64,000 nt of DNA from Spirogloea muscicola (lineage: Eukaryota; Streptophyta; Zygnematophyceae; Spirogloeales; Spirogloeaceae). Below, in pieces: positions 1 through 10,004 of the stretch. The notes under the pieces are model-generated. The model was not told where the DNA came from, ran no database searches, and was given only the letters and a program-made list of their open reading frames with translations. Position 1 is the stretch's first letter. Each line of letters begins with the position of its first letter. The translations under genes and the position numbers were made by a program. The stretch lies in NCBI GenBank assembly GCA_009602725.1, contig WELB01000055.1, positions 368,793-432,792 on the forward strand. The letters are read 5' to 3'.

Positions 1-205
1 AGCTGGTCGAGCCTTAGCTGCTGGCACAAGAGCTAGTCAATTGCCGTCCGGTATTCGAGCGTCAGCTAGCGACCTCTATGTGCTGACTCGTGGTTACTGA
101 GCGGGTCAGCTTAGCAGCAGGTGACGTACATTTGTCCAATGTGCTTGCCTTTGTACTTGGCCACACATGGCCTCCCCATCTCTTAATATACACGCATTCT
201 CAGCC
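1..205 (+). mobile_element. LINE 3' end, family with DLYVLTRGY terminus
   Basis: The first 100 bases encode the last residues of a LINE reverse-transcriptase polyprotein, ending ASDLYVLTRGY and a TGA at 98-100. A 3' UTR follows with the marker TGCCTTTGTACTTGGCCA and a CTTAATATACAC end. The same block occurs inverted at about 10005-10200 and 58025-58200, and partly at 18580-18690 and 33650-33760. The window edge cuts its 5' side. Only the C-terminus is present, as expected for a 5'-truncated insertion. Confidence 0.8.
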
Positions 206-400
206 ACCGCCCTCTCCTGGAAGCGTCTTTCTTCTAGTGGAAGAGGCTCCCTCTCTTTCGGGCTTTTCACATTCCATGAAGAAAGTGGCTCACCCTAAAT
301 TGACTGGTAGCTCTCACAGCCACCAGTCAATATGGCAGCGCTGTTCCTTCTCTCCGGGTGGCTTTCCCCTAGATAACCGCCCTCTATCACAAGTAGTGAT
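206..400 (+). repeat. Stem-loop repeat module next to LINE tail
   Basis: This stretch holds an inverted repeat TTGACTGGTAGCT / AGCCACCAGTCAA (about 304-330) followed by TATGGCAGCGCTG. It matches the CAGCCACCAGTCAATCTGGC part of modules at 7930, 11110, 31330, 31940 and 32470. It is probably more LINE-tail-derived DNA. Confidence 0.5.
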
Positions 401-1943
401 CTAGTGTATCAGTGGTAGAGCCGGAGGAGCACAGAATGGAATGTCCAACAAAACACAGGAGCCAATAGCATTGGGTTAAGGTGGCATGACGTGGCGACAT
501 CTATAAATTGCCATCTGAGACATATCTTAAGCGTCGATCAAATAAATTTCTTGATGGTGTACAAAGGTTGACATTGCATGTCAATTGACCTTAGATTTTG
601 GGAAGCTTGTTCCTACAGAACTTGGAGCTGATGTACCAATGTGATTAGGTCCGCAGCTGTTGTGTGCAGCATGAGAGCCAGAGGTTGGGCAGAAACAAAC
701 CACTGCATCGAGCTACAGCATGACCCCATTGTTCATGTATAAATGTAGGCTTAGTGTCCGCTTGCTTTACTTTGGTGGAGCTGAGGCATCTGGGAGGAGC
801 AATGGGAATTTGAAATCCTCACTACATCAAGACTAATTGCTTGATAACTAGACAATTTGTCTGCTTTTACAAGAGTACTCTAGGCAGCAGTATGTCATTG
901 CACCTGTTGCCAGAATGTCCGGTCAACAGCGCTGTGAAACTGACAAGTAGTCAAGGAGATGGTTGTTAGTCAGTGAGCCTGGAAGACTCGTCACGCAGCT
1001 TTGCAGTACATAGTCTTCTGATGTAACTGGAGGCCACAATGATGCTTGATGCTTAAGGTGCAGTCCAGAGACTGCAGGTCATGCAGGCTGTATCAAGCCT
1101 TGACTTTTCAGATAGATGGACATGCACAGGTACATCTTCTGTCACCCTGGTGCTTTGACATTCGAGGGGCATGACTCTCTCACTGAGACCCATAAAAGCA
1201 AGCTGCCAATCAGACAACCAAGACAGACAGCCACATTTGTCGCCAAGCGCAAGAAGCTACTGCGATCTGCTTTCAGTTCCTTAGTACATCGGGCTTAGAC
1301 GGGTCTTTGTGACAAAGAGTCGTGGAGAAGCGGAGTCAGAAGGTTGGTGCAACTGGCACTAATAAGTCAGCACTGCAGCCTGCACTGCACCTTGTTGCTG
1401 CTCCAGGCTTGCGCAGCCCAACCTGCCATACAGACATCTACAGATCCTGCCCAGAAGTTGAACCCTGTGCCTGCCTTGACAACAGGCGCTTGCATGAGCT
1501 TGCTACTGGGCGCTTGATCCTGGTAACACATGACATCCATGTGGCGAGCCCATGTTTGCTGGGGTTGTTCACATCCAAGTAAATAATTGTCGCCCAGCTA
1601 TTTGGAAATTGTACTGCTCCATAATGACATCTTACAGAAGCTATAGTCCACTATCTGCTGTTACTATCTTCAGCACTGCCTCCTGCAGGCCTTGTGGCAG
1701 CAGCTTCACTTGGGACGTGAGTGACTGCAGTCCCACGCAAGTTGGTCCGAAGCACGTTGCCCAAGTGAACCCAATCCTTCACCTACATGATTATATTGAG
1801 GGCTTAATGGCATGAAGACGTATCTATTGATGAAGACAGTCAGACTGACCACTAGGCCCAAGAAATATGTGCAATGGTTGTAAGTATCTGCAGCGAAAGC
1901 TGGTCATCTGCACATACATATTTGTGACTATGAGGCAGCACTC
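401..1943. other. No gene recognised
   Basis: About 1.5 kb with base composition like the introns of this window. Short open frames on both strands show no family signature and no consistent splice series. It may hold the 3' UTR of the small minus-strand gene that ends at 1944. Confidence 0.4.
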
Positions 1944-2545
1944 TCAACACTGCTGCAACAATATCCTGAGTGCTTTCAGCTGAAAGAAGATGAAGTAGGA
2001 CTACTTACAGTCAGCCTCGATCGTCTAACAAGGAGTGTGCTGTCCTTAGTGACAGTTGCTATGCAGGTAGCTTGATATGAGATGGAGAAGAGCACCTGAC
2101 GCAAGCCGAGCTGGTGGAGGCAGAGGCCGGTAGCGCACGCTATGGTGCCCACCACAAGCGTCGAGATAGCAAAAGCTCGCCCTGGCATGCGAGCTCCCCC
2201 GTCGCCCTTCTTCACTAGTACCACGGCTGCTAGAGCCTGGCAACGCGAGGGCGCCTCAAAACTCAGCACTCAACACTCAATATGCAATCCTCTATTGGCG
2301 GAAGTCGATGTCACAATGGCAGCTTTGGCTGCTGCTAGTCCTTACAAGCTCTCTGACCTCTTGGAGCGAGTCTACATGTAAGGAGTCACTGAGGTGACAA
2401 GCAAGCGACTTGATGCAACCGACTTGATCACCACAGGCAAATTTAGAATGCAGGAGGCTTTGGGGAACGATGGGCCATAGTCTCCTCTGCAGATTACGCA
2501 ACGCACCTGCGAAATAGCGCCGCCCCCAAAGAACCAGCCAGCCAT
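1944..2545 (-). CDS. Tentative small membrane protein, 71 aa, 3 exons
   Basis: Three minus-strand exons (2507-2545, 2096-2236, 1944-1979) join in frame through good GT-AG sites: CAG|gtgcgt, gccag|GCT, CAG|gtgctc, ttcag|CTG. They give a 71-aa protein starting MAGWFFGGGAISQ. Two hydrophobic stretches (about residues 5-22 and 34-53) flank a charged turn with VKKGDGG and ARMPGRAF, suggesting a two-pass membrane protein. The layout loosely recalls small TMEM242-type proteins, but I cannot assign a family. The start is uncertain because an in-frame path runs upstream of this ATG to an acceptor, so an extra 5' exon is possible; the GC-rich island at 2970-3360 could hold it. Domain, exons and expression are all inferred from reading alone. 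Confidence 0.35.
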
Positions 2546-2939
2546 GTTGTGATCAGGGCTTCTCCTGCACGCAGCACCAATGCAATCAGCTGCCAGAAAC
2601 TAACATACATCCCCGGAATTGCAAAGATGCATATAATCTTTTAGCTGTGCACAGAAGCAGGCAGAGGAAAAGCCTATAAGGATTAGGCTAGCGTCGACAG
2701 CAATGCACCCCACCAGCTTCCACTCAAGCAGGTCAACTGCTCTCCGAGAAACAAGTTCACCCCGAGAGCTGGATTCAGTGAGACCAGACTTCTCATATCC
2801 GATTATTGAGATCAAGGCGTTCCAATCGGAAGTGGTCAGAGACTATTGACAACTCAAGTCCGAAGATTGCCTTCATGGCCAAAGTCTGAGTTTCACACCA
2901 CATCTGCTTGGCCTGTCATCTCAACCCTATTGCTTGTGG

Positions 2940-3660
2940 GTTCAGGGTTTTCTTATCTGGCTCTGGACCTTGAAGTAGGTGGGGCACCTCACCTCGCCAA
3001 GTCGGGCTGCAGCGGCGCTGCCTGCATCACGTCGCTCCCTGTCGGCGGCGCAGATGCGCCACCAACAAAGAGCCGGCTGTGAAGGGTCACCGCTCACAAG
3101 CCTCGAAGCCCTTTCCTCGGTTGCAGCTCTCGTGGGTTTTTGCAGCTCCGCCAGCAGGCGACGCGAGCAGATTCTCGGGCCCGCCATGGCCGCTCGCCTC
3201 CGTCGTGACCAGCCATCGCAGCGGGGCCCCGGCCCTTCTGCCCGGCACCTTCGTGGGGCAGGCTCCGCCAAGGAGCATGCACTGACAAGCTGCGCCTCAA
3301 AGGCACGCAGCAAGGCACCCAGTGCTGATGCTGCTGCGATGCCACCCTTGTGATCGTCCTCGTCTCCTGGACCTAGGATTCTGCTCGTCACTCTGAGCTG
3401 CGGTGTAGCTGTGCATGGCGGTAGGCCGCGGCAGGCAGAGCTTGCGGCGCCACGAGAAACTCTGACACTGCTGTTGTGGGCCGTTTGCATGACATACGGG
3501 CATGAAAGGAGACACGATGTTTGGGGTACTGCTTTGGTGTCAAGTGCAGCAGAAGCTCTATGAAGCAAGGTTGTTTCAGAAAGAGCTGTCCGACTAGGAC
3601 AAGGAATACACGGCTTGGAGGCTGTGACATGCCTCAATCGACAGACCGTCACTAATCAGT
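2940..3660. other. GC-rich island, possible promoter or first exon
   Basis: A GC-rich block (densest 2970-3360) resembles the islands that cover first exons elsewhere in the window. Long open frames exist on both strands here, as expected in GC-rich DNA, and none resembles a known protein. On the minus strand a TTCAAG|gtccag donor-like site lies near 2968. It could be the 5' end of the small gene at 1944-2545. Confidence 0.3.
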
Positions 3661-4684
3661 GCTTGTACATGACTGGGAGTGGCATTCAAGTTGAGGTGAC
3701 GATTTTGGAAATGGCACAGAACCAATAGTGCGTTGTCAAGACCAAGTCAGAGTGACTGGAAGAGCTCTTGCTCCAGCAGTCTATGCTGTGAACAACACCT
3801 TCTTACGCAGAAGAGTAGAGGCTTCCCGTGGAGGGCGGTGGCTGTGAGAGGCCAGCCCAGAAAAAGGAGCGGACGAATCCAATTTGGAAAACCCTTGAGT
3901 TGCTCTAGCGACTCACTACCAGAACACTCTTGTACCAGGATTCTCTACCACGACATTTCTCAACAAGAATATCACAGACAGGGCAGGTGCACAGAAATTT
4001 CCTCCCCGTTTCTAAACTCCAGAAGTCATTCATGAGAATCAGCAAGTGCAAAATAAAATCATTGGCGGTGCAGTAAGGTGTGACAACATACTTCAATATG
4101 GCTTACACAACATTCCACATTCTTCTTAGACCCTAGCCTAATTTAGAGATCGTGAAGCGAGTGCAAGACATGTCAGGCCTTTCTCGAAAAGCAATACTTT
4201 TCTCAGGAGGACAATCATTGTCACACTCGTGTGGAAGAGGGCATGAGGTAAGAGGACCGTCTCAATGGTGCAAGTATTATAAGATGACTTGACTACATAT
4301 AGCAACTCGATTGCCACATAGGTGGTCAAACGTTTCAAACATACTGGTAAGCCATGGCTGCAGCAGAGATTGATGGAGTGTCTATACGATCACAGTAGAA
4401 ACTCCAGCAGAGGAGTGGAGCCTCAAGCAATGGTTATTTTGTATATGGACTCCTCAGCATGAGGAGGCATTTGTGCTATAACGTATGCTTGCCAATCCAG
4501 CTACTAAGGCTACAAACGAGAGATTAGCTAATGTCATATCAGAGTAGAGGATGTGCTTAAACGTATCAAACTCAAGATGGCCACCGGCAAAATTAAATGC
4601 CGAGCCGCGCACACAGCGCAGCAACGGCTAGCGCACGCAACACATTGACAGGAAGCTCTGGAGCCTTGCGGCTGCGAAATAGTA
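3661..4684. other. Intergenic, one stem-loop module
   Basis: No gene is recognised. At about 3826-3862 there is one copy of the stem-loop module (GTGGCTGTGAGAGGCCAGCC) preceded by CTTCCCGTGGAGGGC. The rest is plain sequence and probably includes the 3' UTR of the ERF gene that ends at 4685. Confidence 0.4.
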
Positions 4685-6075
4685 TCAGCAGAAACCTAAG
4701 GGTGCCCACTGCGCATAAAGCTCCATGGCAGGCTCACCAGCACAGTCGCCCAGGAGAAGCATGTCATCAATATCGCCGATGAGGGCCAGTGCGTCACCCA
4801 CGGCGGCGCCACTGCCAAACGCTTCGGCAGCGTCAAAGTTGTCAAGGAGGAGTCTTTCGTCCAGGCACACATCGCCAGGGATGACCCAGCTTTCTGCCGG
4901 CAAGGCTGACGTGGTACCACCAGGGCCGTCAGGCCACCGTCCTCCGAGGTTGCTGTCTTCAGTAAGTGCAGAGAAGTCGGAGCAGTCGGTCTGGAGAGGC
5001 TCCAGGTCGTTGCTGAAGTCATCCCAGCCCCCTGCCCGCAGGCCCTCGCCGCACGCCGCTTTCGCTGTAGCCGGACCTGCTGCATGAGACTCAATCTTGG
5101 CAGCCAGCGCCGCCTGCCGCTTGGCAGCCGGCAGCGCTGCAGCAGCAGCACCGTGAGCGTCCGACGTCCGAGCCGATCCGCCATTGGTGCAACCTGCTGT
5201 GCCACCGGCTGTCTTGGCGGCAACTACAGTTGGGAAGTTGCAGCGGGCTGCATCACCACGAATCTCACGAGCCTTGGTATCGTACGCTCGTGCCGCTTCC
5301 TCGGCGCTCTCATAAGTGCTGAGCCACTTCCGACCACCGCCGCGCGGATCCCGGATCTCCGCGGCCCACTTGCCCCATGGCCGTTGCCGCACGCCGCGGT
5401 ACCCACAGCCGCCGCTGCCGATGCTGCCACCTCCCCCGGGCCATGCGCGCAGCTTGGCGGCCTTCAAGCCATCACCGCCACAGAGTACCTTCGAAGGAGG
5501 AGCCCCTCCCAGTGCTGGCCGCTTGGCAGACGGCCCCGACAAGGGTCGCTGCATGGGGAAGGGCCCCCCGAATGCGGAACAGGTCGAGGCGCCATAGCCG
5601 TTGAGACGGCGGCGGAGGTCCCCCCACCAGTCGTCAGGATCTGAATCGGACGTGGAGCCTGGCACCAGCACAAACAGTCAAGCTCAGCTGGCCAGCACAA
5701 CCCGTCTCTGGCAGCTGTAGCCATGAGATCCCACTGCCAGAGGCAGCATGGAGCCAGCAAGAGTCTACCAGACATGCACGGTCATATCTTCGTTCAGCTG
5801 AAGGGGAGAAGGGCACGCTGACCTCGTTCACCCTCGGACTCGGTAAAGATGGCGGGCCGCTCTGAAGGGAAGCTGCTTTGGGGATGATAGGCGGAGCCGG
5901 ACGAGGAGGTGGAGGGGGAGGGGGGCGGACGGCAGGCCGGGAAGGCCGCCGGCGTGGCGGCGGGCCCGGCCGCGGCACCGCAGCGCCGGTGGTCGTCGTC
6001 CGACGAGGACTCGTCGGTCGCGTCGGGGTCGTCAATGGCGCCCGCCGCGCCGCCCTGCCGGATGTGCAATGGCAT
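4685..6075 (-). CDS. AP2/ERF transcription factor
   Basis: This encodes a DNA-binding transcription factor of the plant ERF family, expected to act in the nucleus on GCC-box promoters in stress or hormone responses. A single AP2 domain (about residues 168-225 of a 405-aa model) starts [19 protein letters not shown] and ends in [10 protein letters not shown]. The Ala and Asp in WAAEIRD are the ERF-type rather than DREB-type residues. Exon 2 is 4685-5658. A likely exon 1 (5832-6075) begins MPLHIRQGG, carries an acidic Ser/Asp run and joins in frame through GAGG|gtgaac and gccag|GCTCC. If that intron is wrong, translation could start at 5671 with MLVPGSTSD. The C-terminal part has acidic and hydrophobic patches suited to activation. 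No MCGGAI group VII N-terminus was found. The AP2 assignment is firm; exon 1 is about 0.5. Confidence 0.85.
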
Positions 6076-6292
6076 GCGCAGTGCCGCCGCCTTCCCCGCC
6101 GCCACCGCCGCCGCCGCGCCGCCCCGGGCTGCGATCTCGAAGAGGGCCGGCGGGGAGCCGGCGGCGGCCGACCACGGCAATGAATCGCCGCGGCAGCAGC
6201 CGCGGTTTCCGGGGGCGTCGCAGAGGGCCGGGGGCGGAGGCCCGGGCGGCGGGCCGACAAGGGGGCCGGGCATGGCGGGCGGAGGCTCGCCC

Positions 6293-6293
6293 N

Positions 6294-6344
<51 letters not shown>
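6293..6344. other. N plus 51-A homopolymer, likely assembly artefact
   Basis: A single N is followed by 51 adenines and then seven guanines, all inside very GC-rich DNA upstream of the ERF gene. It forms no sensible part of a gene or of a LINE copy, since no LINE body precedes it. Most likely it is a misjoined or mis-called low-coverage spot. Confidence 0.6.
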
Positions 6345-6351
<7 letters not shown>

Positions 6352-6896
6352 TGGGCACGTGGCGGGCCGCGAGGGGGGGGGCCCCCGGGGGGGTGGGGCG
6401 GGCGAATCCGCCCGGTCAGCGCACCGGGGGGGCGGCTTGCGGGCCAAGCTATCACGCCGGGCCAAGCGTCCTCTGCCGGCACGCGCCCACCGCCATCCCA
6501 ACGCCCGCTGTCCGGGGGACACGGCCTCGCAGAGGACGTGATTGGCAAACCCAGCGCCCCCCTCCCCTCTTGGTGGGGGGAGATTTGGTCGCCGCCGTAA
6601 CCGAGTTGGCTAACATCGACGGCGGCCGTGCCTTGCGCCCGCGATCCGCCGGCAAGCCCCCGCACAAATCCTCCGCCCCTCCTCCCGGGGAGGGCTATTG
6701 CCCGCACCCCCCCGCCCGCGCATCGCGCCATTGGGGGGCCCGGCCGCGGTGGTCCTGGTGCGTCCAGCTGTCGAGCAATCTTGGCCCACACGTGGCAGCC
6801 GGCCACATGCCGCGGCGCCGCGTCAGCAGGGGCCTGGGCCCCTCGGGCGTGCGCGGCCCCGATCCGACGGCGCCCGGCCGCCGCCAGGGGATCCGA

Positions 6897-6912
6897 GCAG
6901 ATATTTATCCCC
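6897..6912 (-). promoter_or_regulatory. Possible TATA box of the ERF gene
   Basis: On the minus strand GGGGATAAATATCTGC lies in a GC-rich promoter-like region about 830 bases upstream of the proposed ERF start. Distance to the start codon implies a long leader, part of which is disturbed by the N/poly-A spot. Confidence 0.3.
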
Positions 6913-6949
6913 GCCCCGCCCGCCGGCTGCACCCCCACCTTCCCACCAC

Positions 6950-7045
6950 ACCCTCCCCGTAATAAACGTGCACAGCCACTGTGCACCCCCACCAAACCCT
7001 CCTCGTAATTAACGTGCACAACAGCCACAACTGTGCACAGTGGCT
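6950..7045. repeat. Imperfect duplication with GTGCAC palindromes
   Basis: Two adjacent units (CCCTCCCCGTAATAAACGTG and CCCTCCTCGTAATTAACGTG) each carry GTGCAC palindromes, giving four GTGCAC sites in about 75 bases arranged as two inverted pairs. The region lies upstream of the ERF gene, so these could be protein-binding sites. Confidence 0.5.
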
Positions 7046-7274
7046 CTCCCGACGACGAGGCCCTTGATGCAAGAGAGGCATTCTTCCGTGGAGAGGAACA
7101 ATCGGCCGGCGCGGTTCGCCATCATGCCCCGCCCCGTCTCCCGGCCCCACCAAATGGCCGCCCCGCGCCGCCCCGTCTTCTCGGCACTGGCTGCGCCCGG
7201 AATAGAGGACGCCCCGCGCGGATCCCGGCGGCCGTCGCGCGGACCCACGTGCGCCGCGCTTTTCACCGCAGCTC

Positions 7275-7400
7275 CGAGGAGGATACTTCGTGTATTTGGA
7301 ACAAACGAAGGCCAAGTGGCCAAGTACAAAGGCAAGCGCATCTGAAGACATACATAACCTACAGCCGATTGACCCGCTCAGTAACCACGGGTCAAAACAC
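7275..7400 (-). mobile_element. LINE 3' end fragment (LTRGY tail)
   Basis: Minus-strand reading ends S-D-L-C-V-L-T-R-G-Y-stop near 7371. The tail then continues leftward with the TTTGTACTTGGCCACTTGGCC marker and a CAAATACACG end. It is a short 5'-truncated copy of the same tail family as at 1-205, and closest to the copies at 47225-47480. Confidence 0.6.
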
Positions 7401-7859
7401 AAAGGTCGCTACTCGATGCCTGAATACTAGATGTCAGATACGAAGCCCTTCTGCCACCAACTGCAGCTCGCCCAGCTTTCTGGTGCAAGGCATTAGCCTG
7501 AGCACGCTGAGAACAAGCCGTCGTCGTCGCAAGAACGACAGAAAAACAGCTGGCAAGCCCATCTCAGCCGGAAACAAATGTGCACGTCGTGTGTAGCCTA
7601 GCTAGATTGGCAATGTTTTGAAGGAGAGTGTGGACACGAGGACCCAGACAGCCAAAGATGTCGACTGCCGCTGGCAGGAGCTGATCGCATTGGGGGTAAT
7701 CGGAGTAGTGCTGCTCCGAGGGGGGGCCTCACGCAAGGGGGGGCGCGGGGGGGGCCATTATGTCACGCCGCTACCGGGGCCCAAACCCTAGAGACGGGAC
7801 GCCGTTGAGGAAATATTGAGGAAACGGGGAAGACGCGCTGTGCGCATGCACTGACGGGG

Positions 7860-8260
7860 AGGCCAAAAGTTGAGCAACGACTTTTTGGGCAAAAGAAAGC
7901 GCGGCCAAATTAACTGGTGGCCAGCCCAAAGAAGAAAGCGCGGCCAGATTGACTGGTGGCTGGGAAAGGCCAGCGCAAAGGAATGGACAAGGTCTGAAGA
8001 AGAAGGGCTCGCCCATGAAGGATAGGGGCTGGAAAAAGCCAGCCCCAAAAAGATTGAAGAAAGGCCGACAAGAGAGAAGGCACGCGGGGCGCATGAAATG
8101 AAAGGGAGGCCAATTCAAGCCAATACATTGTTCAGGCAGAGTATAGAGCACACTAAACAAGGCTACATATTACGGAGACCTAAACTAAGGTGCCTAAGGT
8201 GACATTAGTGCCCACGGGTGAGCACAAACAAATCTGACAAGCTAACTTGGGGAGCCGGAG
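7860..8260 (-). mobile_element. LINE 3' end, SLSDLFVLTRG family, with stem-loop modules
   Basis: Minus strand: the codons SLSDLFVLTRG end near 8210. The long 3' UTR that follows (CACCTTAGGCACC, GCCTGAACAATGTATTGGCTT, GCGCCCCGCG) recurs at 11335-11460 and at 31460-31650. Downstream come two stem-loop modules, GGGGCTGGCTTTTTCCAGCC near 8026 and a second near 7962 with CAGCCACCAGTCAAT. Confidence 0.65.
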
Positions 8261-8339
8261 CGCCGCCACAAAAGCTGGAGGCCTGACGTAGAGTGCGCCC
8301 TGCACGTTGATGAAGAGCCAATGCTTGCAAGCGCTGCAA

Positions 8340-8460
8340 ACTAAGCGAGAGCCGCAAGAGCCCAGGGGAAGCACTAAGAAAAACAAGTACGGAAAGAAAC
8401 TAGAAAGTAGCTACGAAGAGCTCAGTAACCCCTGCTAAGCAGCCTCAGGTTAGAGAGACT
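8340..8460 (-). mobile_element. LINE 3' end, SNLRLLSRGY family
   Basis: Minus strand: the last codons read SNLRLLSRGY-stop (about 8425-8455), followed by GTAGCTACTTTC and TTTTTCTTAGTGCTTCCCC. The same terminus and tail occur at 17690-17830 and 59580-59700. Confidence 0.6.
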
Positions 8461-8529
8461 GGGTTCCTGGAAGTGGGTACCCTGGCCTCGGCAGAGTGCC
8501 TCTATTTCTGCAGGGAAAGAGGCACTTCG

Positions 8530-8720
8530 AGCTACTCAGACCTGATGTTGCTCACTCTTGGGTGCTGAGCTCCCCTCTGCATCGTCTACGTTGTTTGCAG
8601 TGCTTTGTGATGTAATCCTTTTTCGGCTCCTCATTCTTTGGCTTTAGACATTGCCCATGCTTTTTGGGCTGGCAAAGCCAGCCCTCTTCTCTACGGGCGA
8701 GCACTTCTGCCTGGCCAGAG
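8530..8720 (+). mobile_element. LINE 3' end, SYSDLMLLT family, with stem-loop
   Basis: Plus strand: SYSDLMLLTLGC-stop ends at about 8566. The following UTR has CTCTGCATCGTCTACG (shared with 22796) and a stem-loop GGGCTGGCAAAGCCAGCCC near 8669, then CGGGCGAGCAC. It abuts an inverted LINE ORF fragment. Confidence 0.6.
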
Positions 8721-8860
8721 CCAGAGGCAGTAGCGAGGGCTATGCCGGCACGCAGGTGCGGCGCGCGGGCCAGAGACCTCTGCAGCGAGACGGCCAAGCG
8801 CATGCGGTACACCTGCGCTAGCGACTCGGCTGCATGGAAGACCACCGGCTCCCCATGAAG
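8700..8860 (-). mobile_element. LINE ORF fragment
   Basis: Minus strand: the frame reads ...ESLAQVYRMRLAVSLQRSLA RAPHLRAGIALA, which matches the conserved segment just before the LTRGY end in the copy at 32040-32383 (AQVFRMHLAISMQRSLA). The downstream residues are lost. Confidence 0.65.
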
Positions 8861-8958
8861 ATGAGCGGCTGCTGATCTTTAAGAATCGGCTGTAAACTGC
8901 CAGCCAGATGTTTACAGGTGTTCATGACGGAGCCAAAGGCTAGGCAGACAGGGCGCCC

Positions 8959-9335
8959 TCAACACCCCCGTGTCAGCAGTAGGAAGTCAAATGAGCTGAG
9001 GGGAGGAAGAGAAACCCCGCTGCGCACACCAGAGGCTGCTGCAAGGGCGCGACCAGCCCGGCGATGCAAAGCAATCGCCTGGGACCGCTGTAGGCACAAT
9101 AGACAAACGCACTCGGTAGCAGGACACAAGACCCAAAGGCACCGAGCCACAGGGAAGGGCTGCACCCTGTTCCCGGCGCCGCGCCGCTGGTCAGCTTGAG
9201 AGGCCAGCAGCGCAAGTAACGAGGACCACCGACCTCCGTAACACCCATGGATGTCCATGGCCAGGGGGTAAAAGGTATTACCCGCCGGGTGGTCCTTGTA
9301 CTTGTGCAACTTCTTCTGTTCGGCCACCCTCACGG
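8959..9335 (-). mobile_element. LINE C-terminal ORF fragment
   Basis: Minus strand open frame of about 124 codons. It has the usual post-RT elements: EQKKLHKYKDHPAGNTF, then a PLAMDIHGCYGGRW block, LQRSQAIALHRRAGRALA, and the ending SFDFLLLTRGC-stop. The first part aligns with KERKYSDHPVGDEFVPLAVD at 32035, so this is a truncated but long copy of the same superfamily. Confidence 0.75.
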
Positions 9336-9479
9336 CATAGAAGTAATGGGGCCCTTTGCCCGGAAGCTGTCGTCATGGAAGCGGCGGACAATGGCGTGAC
9401 TCTGAAGAGGTCTGCAAAGGCTGGTTGCAATGACTGGGGCTACGAAAGCGGAGCGGATCCCTCCAGAGTCGCGACGCCG

Positions 9480-10004
9480 GCCAAAAAGGAAGGCGCGCGG
9501 AGCGCATGAATGAAAATGGAGGCCAATCCAGCCAATACATTGTTCAGGCAGAATCGAGTGCAAAGGGGAAAGAAGGCCCGCGGTGCGCCTGTAGTGAAGA
9601 GGAGGCCGAACTGAGCCGACACATTGGTCAGGCAAACGCTAGTTGCAACGACTGGGGCTACATGTGGGCCTCTTACGCTAAGGAAGAAGGTGCTCGCCCA
9701 TTGAGAAGAGGGGCTGGCAAAGCCAACCCAAAAAGAATGGACAATGTTCAAAGCCAAAGAAAGAGGTGCTGAAAAAGGACTACACTACAAAGTGCAAGAC
9801 GGTGCAGAGGGAGATGCTGATGGCTGCTCAGTATCCACGTGTGAGCAACAGCAGATCAGAGTAACTCGGAGCAGGAGAAGCGGCACTTTGCCGAGACCCG
9901 GAAGCAGCAGCCATAGCACGGCCAGCCCGCGCGTGGACCGCATGAGCCAAAGAGCGCTGCAGCGAGACCGCCAGCCTCATCCGAAAGACCTGCGAGAGGA
10001 AAAT
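9480..10004 (-). mobile_element. Compound of LINE tails
   Basis: Reading the minus strand, the segment ACCCGTG...LTRGY-type terminus SYSDLLLLTRGY-stop lies at about 9829-9870, preceded by AGRAMAAASGSRQ. It is followed leftward by a GTAGTGTAGTCCTTTTTC tail, a stem-loop near 9711 with GGGCGAGCACC, and a separate tail near 9490-9560 with GCCTGAACAATGTATTGGCT. At least two truncated insertions are stacked. Confidence 0.6.

Noticed and set aside
405-440. tRNA-like A box (TATCAGTGGTAGAGCC)
   Set aside because: No B box (GGTTCRANTCC) at the right distance, and no acceptor or anticodon stem could be drawn.
2942-3652. 236-codon minus-strand open frame
   Set aside because: It lies in a GC-rich island where opposite-strand frames are also open; no domain, and residue make-up (Arg/Ala/Ser/Pro) is typical of shadow frames.
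5634-7028. 464-codon minus-strand frame upstream of ERF
   Set aside because: It runs through the N and poly-A artefact (poly-Phe) and GC-rich promoter; only the proposed ERF exon 1 in another frame has support.
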